Position numbers and translations under genes: made by a program. This document shows, piece by piece, positions 26,819 through 39,642 of a stretch of DNA of 64,000 bases. Within the stretch, counting starts at the first letter, position 1. Every line of letters starts with the position of its first letter. Under the pieces are notes generated by a model. It worked only from the letters and a program-made list of their open reading frames with translations. It did not search any database and was not told the origin of the DNA. This stretch comes from Rhodobacter sp. SY28-1 (GTDB taxonomy: Bacteria; Pseudomonadota; Alphaproteobacteria; Rhodobacterales; Rhodobacteraceae), in the NCBI RefSeq assembly GCF_005222785.1, contig NZ_STGH01000003.1, forward strand, positions 434,001-498,000. Reading direction: 5' to 3'.

Positions 26819-26880
26819 GATTCAGATTCGCGCTCTGGCATAGTAACGGTCGGTTAACCATTGCCCGGCAAAATCGTTAA
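26819..26880 (+). promoter_or_regulatory. ctrA control region: two GANTC and two CtrA-type half-sites
   Basis: Two adjacent GATTC sites (26819-26823 and 26825-26829) match the CcrM methylation target GANTC. TTAACCAT (26854-26861) and TTAA within CGTTAACG (26877-26880) follow before the ctrA ATG. In Caulobacter the ctrA promoter is controlled by GANTC methylation and by CtrA itself. This layout suggests the same logic here. Confidence 0.65.
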
Positions 26881-26911
26881 CGATGACCACCGGAGCGGAG
26901 CTTTTTGAACG

Positions 26912-27619
26912 ATGCGTATTCTGCTTGTAGAGGACGACCCCACGACCTCGCGCAGCATTGAAATGATGCTGACCCATGCCAACCTGAACGTCTATTGCAC
27001 CGATATGGGCGAAGACGGGATCGATCTGGCGAAACTGTACGACTATGACCTGATCCTTCTGGACCTGAACCTGCCGGACATGAGCGGGCATGAGGTCCTG
27101 CGTCAGGTGCGGCAGGCGCGGGTGGAAACCCCGATCCTGATCCTGTCGGGCGCGGATGATACCGAGAACAAGCTGAAAGGCTTCGGTTTTGGGGCCGACG
27201 ACTACCTGACCAAGCCCTTCCACCGTGAGGAACTGGTCGCCCGCATCCACGCGATCATCCGCCGGTCCAAGGGCCACAGCCAATCGGTCATCAAGACCGG
27301 GCGGGTGTCGGTCAACCTCGATGCCAAGACCGTGGATGTCGAAGGCAAGGCGGTGCATCTGACCGGCAAGGAATACCAGATGCTGGAGCTTCTCTCCCTG
27401 CGGAAGGGCACCACGCTGACCAAGGAGATGTTCCTGAACCATCTCTACGGCGGGATGGACGAGCCCGAACTGAAGATCATCGACGTCTTCATCTGCAAGC
27501 TGCGCAAGAAGCTGGCCGAGGCGACGGGGGGTGACAACTACATCGAAACCGTCTGGGGCCGTGGCTATGTGCTGCGCGATCCGTCGGGTGGGCAGGCCAA
27601 GCTTGCGGCCAGCGCCTGA
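26912..27619 (+). CDS. ctrA: Cell-cycle response regulator CtrA
   Basis: OmpR-type master regulator of cell cycle, flagella and gene-transfer-agent genes in alphaproteobacteria. 235 residues: the receiver domain (1-120) opens [20 protein letters not shown], Asp51 in [10 protein letters not shown] is the phosphorylation site, Lys103 in TKPF is conserved, and a winged-helix output domain (about 130-225) contains [10 protein letters not shown] and [12 protein letters not shown]. The C-terminal SAS-type tail (KLAASA) matches proteolysis signals of CtrA. Identity is secure. Confidence 0.97.
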   Translation: MRILLVEDDPTTSRSIEMMLTHANLNVYCTDMGEDGIDLAKLYDYDLILLDLNLPDMSGHEVLRQVRQARVETPILILSGADDTENKLKGFGFGADDYLTKPFHREELVARIHAIIRRSKGHSQSVIKTGRVSVNLDAKTVDVEGKAVHLTGKEYQMLELLSLRKGTTLTKEMFLNHLYGGMDEPELKIIDVFICKLRKKLAEATGGDNYIETVWGRGYVLRDPSGGQAKLAASA

Positions 27620-27647
27620 TCTTTACCTTCGCAGCCCCGCCGCCTAA

Positions 27648-31876
<4,229 letters not shown>

Positions 31877-31916
31877 CAGGGCTCGATTCGCTGGCTGTCG
31901 CGCTTTGTTCGCTAAT

Positions 31917-31931
31917 GTTCTTAAAAAGTTC
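31917..31931 (+). promoter_or_regulatory. LexA (SOS) box GTTC-N7-GTTC
   Basis: GTTC (31917-31920) and GTTC (31928-31931) are separated by exactly seven bases, the alphaproteobacterial LexA target; a third GTTC at 31907-31910 is 6 bases upstream. The box ends 54 bases before the start of the 40-residue membrane protein gene. A weak -10 (TATGAG, 31950-31955) would place the box across the -35. Confidence 0.65.
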
Positions 31932-31985
31932 TTTACAGGTTGCCGACGATATGAGAACAATCGGGCAACAAGCATGGAGATCACG

Positions 31986-32108
31986 ATGAAAGACGCCATG
32001 AAAAGCCTGATTGCCCGGACGCCCAGCGGGGCTCTTGAGGATCTTGTCGGACTTGCTGCCCTGTTCGTGATCCTGTTCGCAGTCTTGTCGCTGCCCGGTC
32101 TTGCCTGA
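31986..32108 (+). CDS. Small single-pass membrane protein, predicted SOS-controlled
   Basis: 40 residues from ATG 31986, preceded by a GGAGA ribosome site at 5 bases. An earlier ATG at 31974 has no site. The first 20 residues are basic and amphipathic (KDAMKSLIARTPSGALEDL) and the last 20 form one hydrophobic helix (VGLAALFVILFAVLSLPGLA). The upstream LexA box and the downstream terminator make a complete stand-alone transcription unit behind recG. I recognise no family. In size and layout it resembles SOS-induced inhibitors such as Caulobacter SidA, but there is no sequence evidence for homology. Confidence 0.65.
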   Translation: MKDAMKSLIARTPSGALEDLVGLAALFVILFAVLSLPGLA

Positions 32109-32194
32109 GGTTTCTGCCCCGCGCTCTGTCCCCCAAGGGTGACGGTCTTCCCCGCCATTGCCTGGCCACCGTCCGCCATTCCAGACGCGCCACT

Positions 32195-32232
32195 GCCGCC
32201 GCCATCCCTTTGGATGTGCGGCGGTTTTTTTT
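32195..32232 (+). terminator. Rho-independent terminator of the small membrane protein gene
   Basis: GC-rich stem made of CCGCCGCCATCC and GGATGTGCGGCGG around CTTT, followed by eight consecutive T residues (32224 onward). The T-run is on the plus strand only, so it ends the small membrane protein transcript, not the convergent iscU-like gene. Confidence 0.85.
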
Positions 32233-32242
32233 GCGGCAGTCG

Positions 32243-32686
32243 CTAGGCAGCGGCCTGGGCGGCCTCCATCGCCTCGCAGACGGCTTCCAGAGCCAGAAGG
32301 ATCGAGGCGTGGCGGTTCTTGTAGTCGCGGGCAGGGAGGAGGACCTCGTAGCCCTGGAAAGGCGCTGCGGGAACCGGCCCGCCCTCTTTCAGCATCGCAC
32401 GAAGGGCGTCGCGGGCGGCGTACAGTTCGGGCAGGGTACGGCCGATGACAACCTGTCCCAGCACGGCGGCCGAGGCCTGGCCCAGGGCGCAGGCCTTCAC
32501 GTCCTGGGCGAAGTCGGCGATGCGGCCGTCTTGAACGACCACGTCGGCCGTCACCGTCGAACCGCAGAGGGGCGAGCGGCGGCGGGCGGTGCCTTGCGGC
32601 GTGGGGAGACGGCCGAGATGCGGGATGTCGGCGGCAAGCCCCAGGATGCGGGCGGAGTAGAGCTTGATGAGGTCGCTGTCGCTCAT
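32243..32686 (-). CDS. IscU/NifU-like iron-sulfur scaffold family protein with altered ligands
   Basis: 147 residues with the IscU fold. The first two cysteines are present (C41 in SPLCGSTVT and C66 in VKACALGQAS). The Asp that follows the first Cys in canonical scaffolds (CGD) is Ser. The position of the third Cys (KC[AS]xL in the family) reads RHASIL, with Ala127. It is convergent with the small membrane protein and diverges from hisI. The protein may carry another function or use C137, so the label scaffold is by family only. Confidence 0.75.
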   Translation of the reverse strand: MSDSDLIKLYSARILGLAADIPHLGRLPTPQGTARRRSPLCGSTVTADVVVQDGRIADFAQDVKACALGQASAAVLGQVVIGRTLPELYAARDALRAMLKEGGPVPAAPFQGYEVLLPARDYKNRHASILLALEAVCEAMEAAQAAA

Positions 32687-32747
32687 GGTAATCCCTCGGC
32701 TGACCCCTTATGTAGACCCGCGCCGACTGACTGCCAAGGAGAAGCCC

Positions 32748-33119
32748 ATGTCCTTCGACCCGGCCACACTAAAGTATGATGCCTCGGGGCTGGTGCCTTG
32801 CGTGACGCAGGATGCGGCGTCGGGCGAGGTGCTAATGGTGGCCTGGATGAACGCGGCCTCGGTCGCGGCGACGCTGGAGACCGGGAAGGTCACCTATTGG
32901 TCGCGGTCGCGGGGGGCGTTCTGGGTGAAGGGAGAGACTTCGGGGCACCACCAGCGGCTGGTGGAACTGCGGGTCGATTGCGACCGGGACTGCCTGCTGG
33001 TGCTGGTCGAACAGGAGGGGCCGGCCTGTCACACGAACCGGCGGTCGTGTTTCTATACGGCGGTTCGGGACGGGGAAGAGGTGCAGATCATGCAGCCTGT
33101 CCACGGTGGACAAAGCTGA
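32748..33119 (+). CDS. hisI: Phosphoribosyl-AMP cyclohydrolase
   Basis: Third step of histidine synthesis. The protein has 123 residues; the family hallmarks VAWMNAASVAATLETG, YWSRSRG..WVKGETSGH and VDCDRDCLLVLV with the zinc cysteines, and CHTNRRSCFY are all seen. The ATG at 32748 has an AAGGAGAAG ribosome site. The gene stands alone, away from other his genes. Confidence 0.96.
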   Translation: MSFDPATLKYDASGLVPCVTQDAASGEVLMVAWMNAASVAATLETGKVTYWSRSRGAFWVKGETSGHHQRLVELRVDCDRDCLLVLVEQEGPACHTNRRSCFYTAVRDGEEVQIMQPVHGGQS

Positions 33120-33154
33120 GACCTTGCGCGAAATCAAAGCCTTGGGCGCGGACG

Positions 33155-34003
33155 TTAAGGATTTGGTAATCCGACTATTTGCCGGATGTCGGCGGGGGTG
33201 AAGCCGTCGTCCCGGTACTTCTGGATCGCCCGCGCATCGTCACGCTTGGCCAGCCGCTTGCCCTGATCGTCGCGGATCAGGCGGTGGTGATGGTAGACGG
33301 GCGTCGGCAGGCCGAACAGGTGCTGCAGGATCACCTGGACGGCGGTGAACTCGAACAGGTCCTCGCCCCGGATGACATGGGTCACGCCCTGGTCAGCGTC
33401 GTCGAAGGCCGAGGCGAGGAAGTAGGCCACGATATCCTCGCCCTTGCGCGACAGGACCACGTCACCGATCTGCCGCTGTGCCTGATCAGGGTCGACGCGG
33501 TGCTGGCCGGCATGGGCCGGGCCAGTCTCGGTGAAGCTCAGGTCGGCCGAAGCCAGCAAGTCCAGTGCGGCGGTCAGGTTCAGGCGCAGGGCGTCGCCGG
33601 GCTTGCGGGTCTCCATCCCACGAGGGCGGCAGGTGCCGGGGTAGACGTTGAAGGCGACCCCTTCCTGTGGGGCAGAGAGGGCGGCGCGGATGTCGGAGCG
33701 GGTGCAGGAGCAGGGATAGAGCAGGCCTTTGCCGTCAAGGGCTTCGAGACGTGTATTGTAGCTGGCAATGTGTTCGGACTGGCGGTGGATCGGGCCGTCC
33801 CAGGTAAGACCAAGCCAGCGCAGGTCTTCCTGGATCAGATCGTCCCAGTCCGGTTTGCAACGTTCAAGGTCGGTGTCCTCCATCCGCAGAAGGAGCTGTC
33901 CCGCGGCCGCGCGGGCCATGTCATGGGCCAGGATCGCGGAATAGGCGTGGCCGAGATGCAGGGGGCCAGTCGGGCTGGGGGCGAAGCGGGTTACGAAAGC
34001 CAT
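33155..34003 (-). CDS. gluQ: Glutamyl-Q tRNA(Asp) synthetase
   Basis: Paralogue of glutamyl-tRNA synthetase lacking the anticodon-binding domain; glutamylates queuosine in tRNA(Asp). 282 residues with [13 protein letters not shown] (the HIGH motif as HLGH, 16-19), zinc cysteines in [10 protein letters not shown], and the KMSKS equivalent as KRLAKRDDA. The start overlaps the trmFO stop by 13 bases, so the two tRNA-modification genes are coupled. Confidence 0.93.
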   Translation of the reverse strand: MAFVTRFAPSPTGPLHLGHAYSAILAHDMARAAAGQLLLRMEDTDLERCKPDWDDLIQEDLRWLGLTWDGPIHRQSEHIASYNTRLEALDGKGLLYPCSCTRSDIRAALSAPQEGVAFNVYPGTCRPRGMETRKPGDALRLNLTAALDLLASADLSFTETGPAHAGQHRVDPDQAQRQIGDVVLSRKGEDIVAYFLASAFDDADQGVTHVIRGEDLFEFTAVQVILQHLFGLPTPVYHHHRLIRDDQGKRLAKRDDARAIQKYRDDGFTPADIRQIVGLPNP

Positions 34004-35322
34004 TCCGTGAACGCCTGCTTCGCCCGGTCCGTGTAAGCCTTGTAGCGGTCGTGGCGTCCTTTGCGGCCACCCTTCGCCTCGATGGGGGGGAAGAGGCCGA
34101 AGTTCACGTTCATCGGCTGGAAGGTCTTGGCCTCGGCCCCGCCGGTGATGTGGGTGACAAGCGCCCCCATCGCGGTTTCGGCAGGCGGCGGGGAAAGCTC
34201 GCGCCCGAGAAGATCGTGCGCGGCCATTCTGCCCGCGAGCAATCCCATCGCGGCAGATTCGACATAGCCTTCGACCCCGGTGATCTGGCCGGCAAAGCGT
34301 ATATACGGGCGCGACTTCAGCCGCATCTGGGCATCGAGCAGCGTGGGCGAGTTGATGAAGGTGTTGCGGTGAATGCCGCCCAGGCGGGCGAAACTGGCGT
34401 TCTCCAGCCCCGGAATCATCTTGAAAACAGCGGTTTGCGCGCCGTATTTCATCTTGGTCTGGAAGCCGACGATGTTGTGAAGCGTCCCCAGCTTGTTGTC
34501 GCGGCGCAGCTGAACCACGGCATAGGCCTTTTCATCGGGCTTGTGCGCGTTGGTCAGGCCCACCGGCTTCATCGGGCCGTGGCGGAGTGTTTCGCGACCG
34601 CGTTCGGCCATCACCTCAATGGGCAGGCAGCCGTCAAAGTAGCCTGCGGTCTCACCTTCGTGGAACTCGGTCTTCTCTGCCGCCAGGAGCGCGTCAATGA
34701 AGGCCTCGTACTGATCCCGCGTCATCGGGCAGTTGATGTAGGCCTTTTGCTCATCCTCGGTCTCGCCCTTGTCGTAGCGGCTTTGCAGCCAGGCGACGGA
34801 CATGTCGATGGACTCTGTATATACGATAGGGGCGATGGCATCGAAGAAGGCCAGCGCCTCGGCCCCGGTGGCGGCGCGGATTGAGGCTGCAAGGGACGGG
34901 CTGGTCAGCGGGCCGGTGGCGATGATCCAGTTTCCGGATGAGGGGAGTTCGGTAACTTCCTCATAAGACGTGGAAATCAGCGGATGCGACTTCAGCTTTT
35001 CGGTGACGGCACGGGCGAAGGGGTCGCGGTCGACGGCCAAGGCACCGCCAGCGGGAAGCCGGTGTTGCTGCGCCATCTCCATCACCAGGCTGCCGGCCTG
35101 ACGCATCTCCCAATGGATCAGGCCCACGGCGTTGCGTTCGTGGTCGTCGGAGCGGAAGGAGTTCGAGCAGACCATCTCGGCGAAGTCGCCGGTCCGGTGC
35201 GCGAAGGTGGCGACCTTGGGCCGCATCTCGTGGATCACCACGGGAACGCCAAGGTTTGCTGCGGCCCAGGCGGCCTCCGAGCCTGCCATGCCGCCGCCGA
35301 TGATTTGCAAGGGTTCGGTCAT
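33991..35322 (-). CDS. trmFO: Folate-dependent tRNA (m5U54) methyltransferase TrmFO
   Basis: Methylates U54 of tRNA using methylene-tetrahydrofolate and FAD. 443 residues; the FAD-binding N-terminus is [18 protein letters not shown], and the [11 protein letters not shown] cysteine motif and [17 protein letters not shown] are visible. The ATG at 35322 follows the doxX terminator. Its codons for PYIR (34299-34306) and VYT (34817-34824) contain the unusual GTATATAC octamer. Confidence 0.95.
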   Translation of the reverse strand: MTEPLQIIGGGMAGSEAAWAAANLGVPVVIHEMRPKVATFAHRTGDFAEMVCSNSFRSDDHERNAVGLIHWEMRQAGSLVMEMAQQHRLPAGGALAVDRDPFARAVTEKLKSHPLISTSYEEVTELPSSGNWIIATGPLTSPSLAASIRAATGAEALAFFDAIAPIVYTESIDMSVAWLQSRYDKGETEDEQKAYINCPMTRDQYEAFIDALLAAEKTEFHEGETAGYFDGCLPIEVMAERGRETLRHGPMKPVGLTNAHKPDEKAYAVVQLRRDNKLGTLHNIVGFQTKMKYGAQTAVFKMIPGLENASFARLGGIHRNTFINSPTLLDAQMRLKSRPYIRFAGQITGVEGYVESAAMGLLAGRMAAHDLLGRELSPPPAETAMGALVTHITGGAEAKTFQPMNVNFGLFPPIEAKGGRKGRHDRYKAYTDRAKQAFTEWLS

Positions 35323-35356
35323 GGCCCGGATTTAGGCCGGATCGCCGGAAAAGGGA

Positions 35357-35380
35357 AGCCGGGGGTATGTGCCCCCGGCT
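35357..35380 (-). terminator. Terminator of doxX
   Basis: Stem AGCCGGGGG / CCCCCGGCT around a 6-base loop; on the minus strand the stem is followed by TCCCTTTTCC. It lies between the doxX stop and the trmFO start. Confidence 0.7.
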
Positions 35381-35386
35381 GAAGGT

Positions 35387-35764
35387 TCAGGCCTTGTCGA
35401 GGGCCAGCTTGCCCGCGCCGTGCGCGAAGAACATCAGGAAGGCGCCAGCGATCGAGAAGTTCTTGAGGAACATGACCATCTGCATCTGGTCAGCGAAGTT
35501 GTTGTGGAAGAAGACGGCGGTGAAGATGCAGAAGGCGGCGCCTGCCAGGGCAGCGAGGCGGGTCTGGTAGCCGACGATCAGGGCCAGGCCGAGGGCGATC
35601 TCGAAGATGATTGCGGGCCAGGCGAGGAAGCCGGGCAGGCCGACCGACTGGATGTAGCCAGCGGTTCCGGCAACGTCACCGATCTTGCCGACACCGGCGA
35701 GGAGGAAGAAGCCGCCGATCAGCAGGCGGGCGATGAGGGGCGAGTAGGCCTTGAGCTGTTCCAT
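35387..35764 (-). CDS. DoxX family membrane protein
   Basis: Four-helix inner-membrane protein of 125 residues, starting MEQLKAYSPLIARLLIGGFF and with the family pattern FLAWPAIIFEIALGLALIVGY. The DoxX family is linked to redox stress responses, but the reaction is unclear. The ATG at 35764 is preferred; an in-frame extension to 35836 is not hydrophobic and lacks a ribosome site. It has its own terminator. Confidence 0.85.
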   Translation of the reverse strand: MEQLKAYSPLIARLLIGGFFLLAGVGKIGDVAGTAGYIQSVGLPGFLAWPAIIFEIALGLALIVGYQTRLAALAGAAFCIFTAVFFHNNFADQMQMVMFLKNFSIAGAFLMFFAHGAGKLALDKA

Positions 35765-35877
35765 GGTATCCCTTGAGCGCGTGTTCCCGGTCTTTTGCCG
35801 GATGGACGCATGTTGCACGGGTTCGGATTTGTGCAAATTCTGTGCTGGGGCAGGGGAATTGTGCGCCGGTGCGCAGG

Positions 35878-36168
35878 TCAGCGCAGGCAGCGGCGCTGGT
35901 CCCGGACAAAGGCGAGCGGATCGTCGATCATCGCACCGAGCTCGGCAGCCTTCTGGAAGAAGCCGGGAGCGGGCAGGTGGTCGGGCGAGATCCGCTGGCG
36001 GAGGAGGGCGGCGCGGAAGGGGCGGCCCTGGGCGGCGTCCTCCTCCATCAGGGCTTCAAGCTGGGCGGTGAGGTCGGCCATGCGGAGGCCGAGCTCACGG
36101 GCGAGCTCGCCGTAGGTCACGGTCTCCCCCGCAGCCGCGAGGGCTGCGAGGCGCTGGTCAAGCCTCAT
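35878..36168 (-). CDS. Hypothetical protein, 96 aa, coupled to gyrA
   Basis: Starts with an ATG that overlaps the end of gyrA by 11 bases, so it is probably co-translated. The sequence (for example [20 protein letters not shown]) suggests a small winged-helix-like fold in the first 50 residues and a second helical part with [19 protein letters not shown] recognise no family. The strong overlap and clean reading frame argue that it is real. Confidence 0.65.
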   Translation of the reverse strand: MRLDQRLAALAAAGETVTYGELARELGLRMADLTAQLEALMEEDAAQGRPFRAALLRQRISPDHLPAPGFFQKAAELGAMIDDPLAFVRDQRRCLR

Positions 36169-38872
36169 CGCCCTGATCGGCCACACGCGCGACCGAGACG
36201 ACTTCCTCATCCGCGGCGACGGCGAAGACCTTGACGCCGCCTGCGCTGCGGGAGCGGAAGCTGACCTGCTCGACCGGGGTTCGGATCGACTGGCCGGTGG
36301 AGGTGGCGAGCATGATCTGGTCGGAGAGGTCGACGGGGAAGGAGGCGATGATCCGCCCGCCGCGCGGGCCTGGGGAGATCGCCTTGACGCCCATGCCTCC
36401 ACGGCCCCGGACGGGGTAGTCGTGGCTGGAGGAAAGCTTGCCCGAGCCGCCCTTGGTGACGGTCAGGATCAGGTCCTCGGCTGCGGACATCTCGGCATAG
36501 CGTTCGGGGCTAAGCTGTCCTACCGCAACGGTTTCTTCCTCGTCGTCGGTGTCGTCCTCGGTGATCCCGGCCATCAGGCGGCGCTGCTTGAGGTAGGCTT
36601 CGCGTTCCTCGGGCGTGGCTTCGAAGTGGCGGATGATCGACATGGAGACGACGTGGTCGCCGTCAGCCAGACGGATGCCGCGGACGCCGGTGGAGCCGCG
36701 GGATTTGAAGACGCGGATCTCGGTGGTGGAGAAGCGGATGGCGCGCCCGGCTTCGGTCACCAGCATCACGTCGTCCTGGTCGTCGGCGATGGCGGCGTTC
36801 ACGAGGGAGACACCCTCGGGCAGGTTCATCGCGATCTTGCCGTTGCGCTTGACGTTGGTGAAGTCCGAAAGGTCGTTCTGCCGGACGTCGCCGTCAGAGG
36901 TCGCGAAGACGATCTGGAGGTTGCCCCAGTCTTCTTCCGGCACGTCGACGGGCATCAGGGCGGCGATGGAGATGCCGTTCTGGATGGGAAGGATGTTGAC
37001 AAGAGCCTTGCCCTTGGCGGTGCGGCCCGCAAGGGGCAGGCGCCAGGTCTTCAGTTTGTAGACCATGCCATCGGTTGTGAAGAACAAGAGCCAAGTGTGT
37101 GTATTTGCGACGAAAAGCGTGGTGACCACGTCGTCGTCCTTGGTCTGCATCGACGACAGGCCCTTGCCGCCCCGGTTCTGGGCGCGGAACTCGGCCAGGG
37201 AGGTGCGCTTGATGTAGCCGCCGGAGGTGATGGTGACGACCATATCCTCGCGTTCGATCAGATCCTCGTCTTCCATGTCGCCGGACCAGTCGGTGATCTC
37301 GGTGCGGCGGGGGACAGCGAAGAGGGCTTTGACCTCGCGGAGTTCGTCCGAGATGATCGCCATGATCCGGTCGCGGCTGCCGAGGATGTCGAGGTAGTCC
37401 TTGATCTTGGCGGCCAGTTCCTCAAGCTCGTTGGTGATCGTCTTTACACCAAGCTGCGTCAGGCGCTGGAGCTGCAGGTCCAGGATCGCGCGGGCCTGGA
37501 CTTCGGACAGGTTGTAGGTCCCATCCTCGTTGATCGGATGCGACGGGTCGTCGATCAGGCGTATATACGGCGCGATCTCATGGGCGGGCCAGCGCCGCGT
37601 CATGAGCTGTTCGCGCGCATCCGCCGGGGTTGCCGAGGCGCGGATCGTCGCCACCACTTCGTCAACGTTCGAAACCGCCACGGCGAGGCCGCAAAGAACA
37701 TGGCTGCGCTCACGCGCCTTGCGGAGTTCATAGGCGGTGCGCCGGGCAACAACCTCTTCGCGGAAGGTAATGAAATAGCTGAGGAAATCGCGAAGGGTCA
37801 GCTGTTCTGGCCTCCCGCCGTTCAGGGCCAGCATGTTGCAGCCGAAGCTGACCTGCATGGTCGAGAAGCGGAAGAGCTGATTCAGCACCACGTCGGGCGT
37901 CGCGTCGCGCTTGAGTTCGATCACCACGCGCACGCCGATCCGGTCGGATTCGTCGGCGATCCCGGCGATGCCCTCGACGCGCTTTTCGCGGACAAGCTCG
38001 GCGATCTTTTCGATCATTGTGGCCTTGTTGACCTGGTAGGGAATCTCGTCGATGACGATCGCCCAGCGGTCCTTGCGGAGCTCCTCAATGTGGGTCTTGG
38101 AGCGGATGATGACCGAGCCGCGACCTTCCAGGTATGCCTTCCGCGCGCCTGAGCGGCCGAGGATCTGGCCGCCCGTCGGGAAGTCGGGGGCCGGAATGAT
38201 CTCCATCAGCTGCTCCATGGAGATGTCGGGGTTTTCGATCAGCGCCAGTGTGCCGTCGATCACTTCGCCCAGGTTGTGCGGCGGGATGTTCGTGGCCATG
38301 CCGACCGCGATGCCCCCCGCGCCGTTGACCAGCATGTTCGGGAAGCGGGCGGGAAGGACGGTGGGTTCCTTGTCCTTGCCGTCGTAGTTGTCCTGGAAGT
38401 CGACAGTTTCCTTGTCGATGTCGGCCAGCAGGAAGGCGGAAGGCTTGTCCATCCGGACTTCGGTGTAGCGCATGGCGGCGGCGTTATCGCCATCCATGCT
38501 GCCAAAGTTGCCCTGGCCGTCGAGGAGGGGGAGCGACATGCTGAAAGGCTGCGCCATCCGCACCAGCGCGTCGTAGATCGCAGAGTCGCCATGGGGGTGG
38601 TATTTCCCCATCGTGTCGCCCACGGGACGGGCCGATTTGCGGTAGGCCTTGTCGTACGTGTTGCCCGATTCCTGCATGGCGAACAGGATGCGGCGGTGGA
38701 CGGGTTTCAGACCGTCGCGCAGGTCGGGAATTGCCCGCGAAACGATCACGCTCATCGCGTAGTCGAGATAGGCGGTCTTCATCTCGGCCGCGATGTCGAC
38801 CTGAGGGCCGTGCCAGCTGGGACGCTCCGGGCTTTCTTCTTTTTTATCAGTATCTTCCGGGGTATCGGCCAT
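36158..38872 (-). CDS. gyrA: DNA gyrase subunit A
   Basis: Introduces negative supercoils with GyrB. 904 residues: breakage-reunion domain with the catalytic Tyr136 in [11 protein letters not shown], and the C-terminal pinwheel with the GyrA box as QNRGGKG. At the quinolone-resistance positions the residues are Ser97 and Asp101 (within [11 protein letters not shown]), the susceptible state. An acidic insert (about 780-790, EDDTDDEEE) is present. The codons for PYIR at 37561-37568 use the rare ATA. Confidence 0.98.
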   Translation of the reverse strand: MADTPEDTDKKEESPERPSWHGPQVDIAAEMKTAYLDYAMSVIVSRAIPDLRDGLKPVHRRILFAMQESGNTYDKAYRKSARPVGDTMGKYHPHGDSAIYDALVRMAQPFSMSLPLLDGQGNFGSMDGDNAAAMRYTEVRMDKPSAFLLADIDKETVDFQDNYDGKDKEPTVLPARFPNMLVNGAGGIAVGMATNIPPHNLGEVIDGTLALIENPDISMEQLMEIIPAPDFPTGGQILGRSGARKAYLEGRGSVIIRSKTHIEELRKDRWAIVIDEIPYQVNKATMIEKIAELVREKRVEGIAGIADESDRIGVRVVIELKRDATPDVVLNQLFRFSTMQVSFGCNMLALNGGRPEQLTLRDFLSYFITFREEVVARRTAYELRKARERSHVLCGLAVAVSNVDEVVATIRASATPADAREQLMTRRWPAHEIAPYIRLIDDPSHPINEDGTYNLSEVQARAILDLQLQRLTQLGVKTITNELEELAAKIKDYLDILGSRDRIMAIISDELREVKALFAVPRRTEITDWSGDMEDEDLIEREDMVVTITSGGYIKRTSLAEFRAQNRGGKGLSSMQTKDDDVVTTLFVANTHTWLLFFTTDGMVYKLKTWRLPLAGRTAKGKALVNILPIQNGISIAALMPVDVPEEDWGNLQIVFATSDGDVRQNDLSDFTNVKRNGKIAMNLPEGVSLVNAAIADDQDDVMLVTEAGRAIRFSTTEIRVFKSRGSTGVRGIRLADGDHVVSMSIIRHFEATPEEREAYLKQRRLMAGITEDDTDDEEETVAVGQLSPERYAEMSAAEDLILTVTKGGSGKLSSSHDYPVRGRGGMGVKAISPGPRGGRIIASFPVDLSDQIMLATSTGQSIRTPVEQVSFRSRSAGGVKVFAVAADEEVVSVARVADQGDEA

Positions 38873-39064
38873 GAGGGCGCGCGCCTTCCTTGCGGGATCA
38901 AGATTTAGCAGGCGGGAAGATACACCATCCTAGCTATGGGGTGCAATGGCGGGTTGCAGGGGGTTTGGCAGCCATCAAGGATGAGTGACAACATACTGTT
39001 TTCATTGATTTTTAATTCGGCTTTGTCATGATTCTGTCATGGACCGCCAGAAAGGAGGATCCGC

Positions 39065-39334
39065 ATGGTCGGACGAGAGACGGAACTGATGCTGAAGGGC
39101 TATGGGCTGACCACAGCCGAACTGTACTACCGGATGCCGGATTATCGCAGTGTTCTCAACAGCTTCATCTGGCAGGAGTATGATCTGGCGCCGGATTACC
39201 CGAAGCTGTTCCAGTTCATCGAGTTCTGGCAGGAAAAGATCGAAGGCCCGCTGCATTCGGTCCGCTTCACGCACCGGAAACTGATCGCGCCGGGGGAATG
39301 GCGGAACGTGGTGGGCGAGTTCAAGCTGCACTGA
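39065..39334 (+). CDS. usg: Usg family protein
   Basis: Small protein of 89 residues beginning MVGRETELMLKGYGLTTAEL, with YRMPDYRSVLNSFIWQEYDLAP and FRLTH-like (FTHRKLIAPGEWR) motifs of the usg family, first noted near trp genes in alphaproteobacteria. Function is unknown. A ribosome site (AAAGGAGGA) precedes the ATG. It diverges from gyrA across 192 bases. Confidence 0.88.
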   Translation: MVGRETELMLKGYGLTTAELYYRMPDYRSVLNSFIWQEYDLAPDYPKLFQFIEFWQEKIEGPLHSVRFTHRKLIAPGEWRNVVGEFKLH

Positions 39335-39642
39335 ACGCCACCCGGATCAGGCAAGGATCGACCGATCTGTGAGGCTGGTTGATGGCGCGGGCGTCAGAAG
39401 CAGGCAGGCTGTCGCCGCTCCGTTCGTTTATCTGGTTTCGTGGCGAAACAATGCGTCCGTCAAACGGTGACTGTTGCGGAGTGCTTCTGGCTCTTGGGCC
39501 GATTGCTGCGGTTGTGGAGACAATCATGGGTGTCGGGGTATCACTATATATACTGTAGATACATCTGTAGATGCATCTGTATATACAGACGCCAGATCAC
39601 GATTTCGAGCCCTTGCCGACCGCAAGATGTGGGGTGGCCGTG
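39335..39642. other. 308-base gap with a dyad and an AT-rich tandem repeat
   Basis: No gene is convincing here. It holds an inverted repeat GTTTCG-TGG-CGAAAC (39435-39449), a three-copy 12-base tandem repeat (39551-39586) and the palindrome CTGTATATACAG (39577-39588), in a sequence context much richer in A and T than the flanks. Confidence 0.6.
39551..39586. repeat. 12-base tandem repeat, three copies
   Basis: TACTGTAGATAC, ATCTGTAGATGC and ATCTGTATATAC (39551-39562, 39563-39574, 39575-39586). The last copy forms part of the perfect palindrome CTGTATATACAG (39577-39588). It lies 57 bases beyond the stop codon of the arginase gene on the side facing usg. Confidence 0.75.

Noticed and set aside
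31880-31916. Similarity of the recG downstream sequence to the lpxI-lpxB gap as a second repeat family
   Set aside because: Only a loose match of about 20 bases with gaps; too weak to call a repeat.
39435-39449. GTTTCG-TGG-CGAAAC as a possible parS centromere site
   Set aside because: It differs from the known TGTTTCACGTGAAACA pattern at the centre and no parA or parB genes are near. Kept only as a dyad in the intergenic region.
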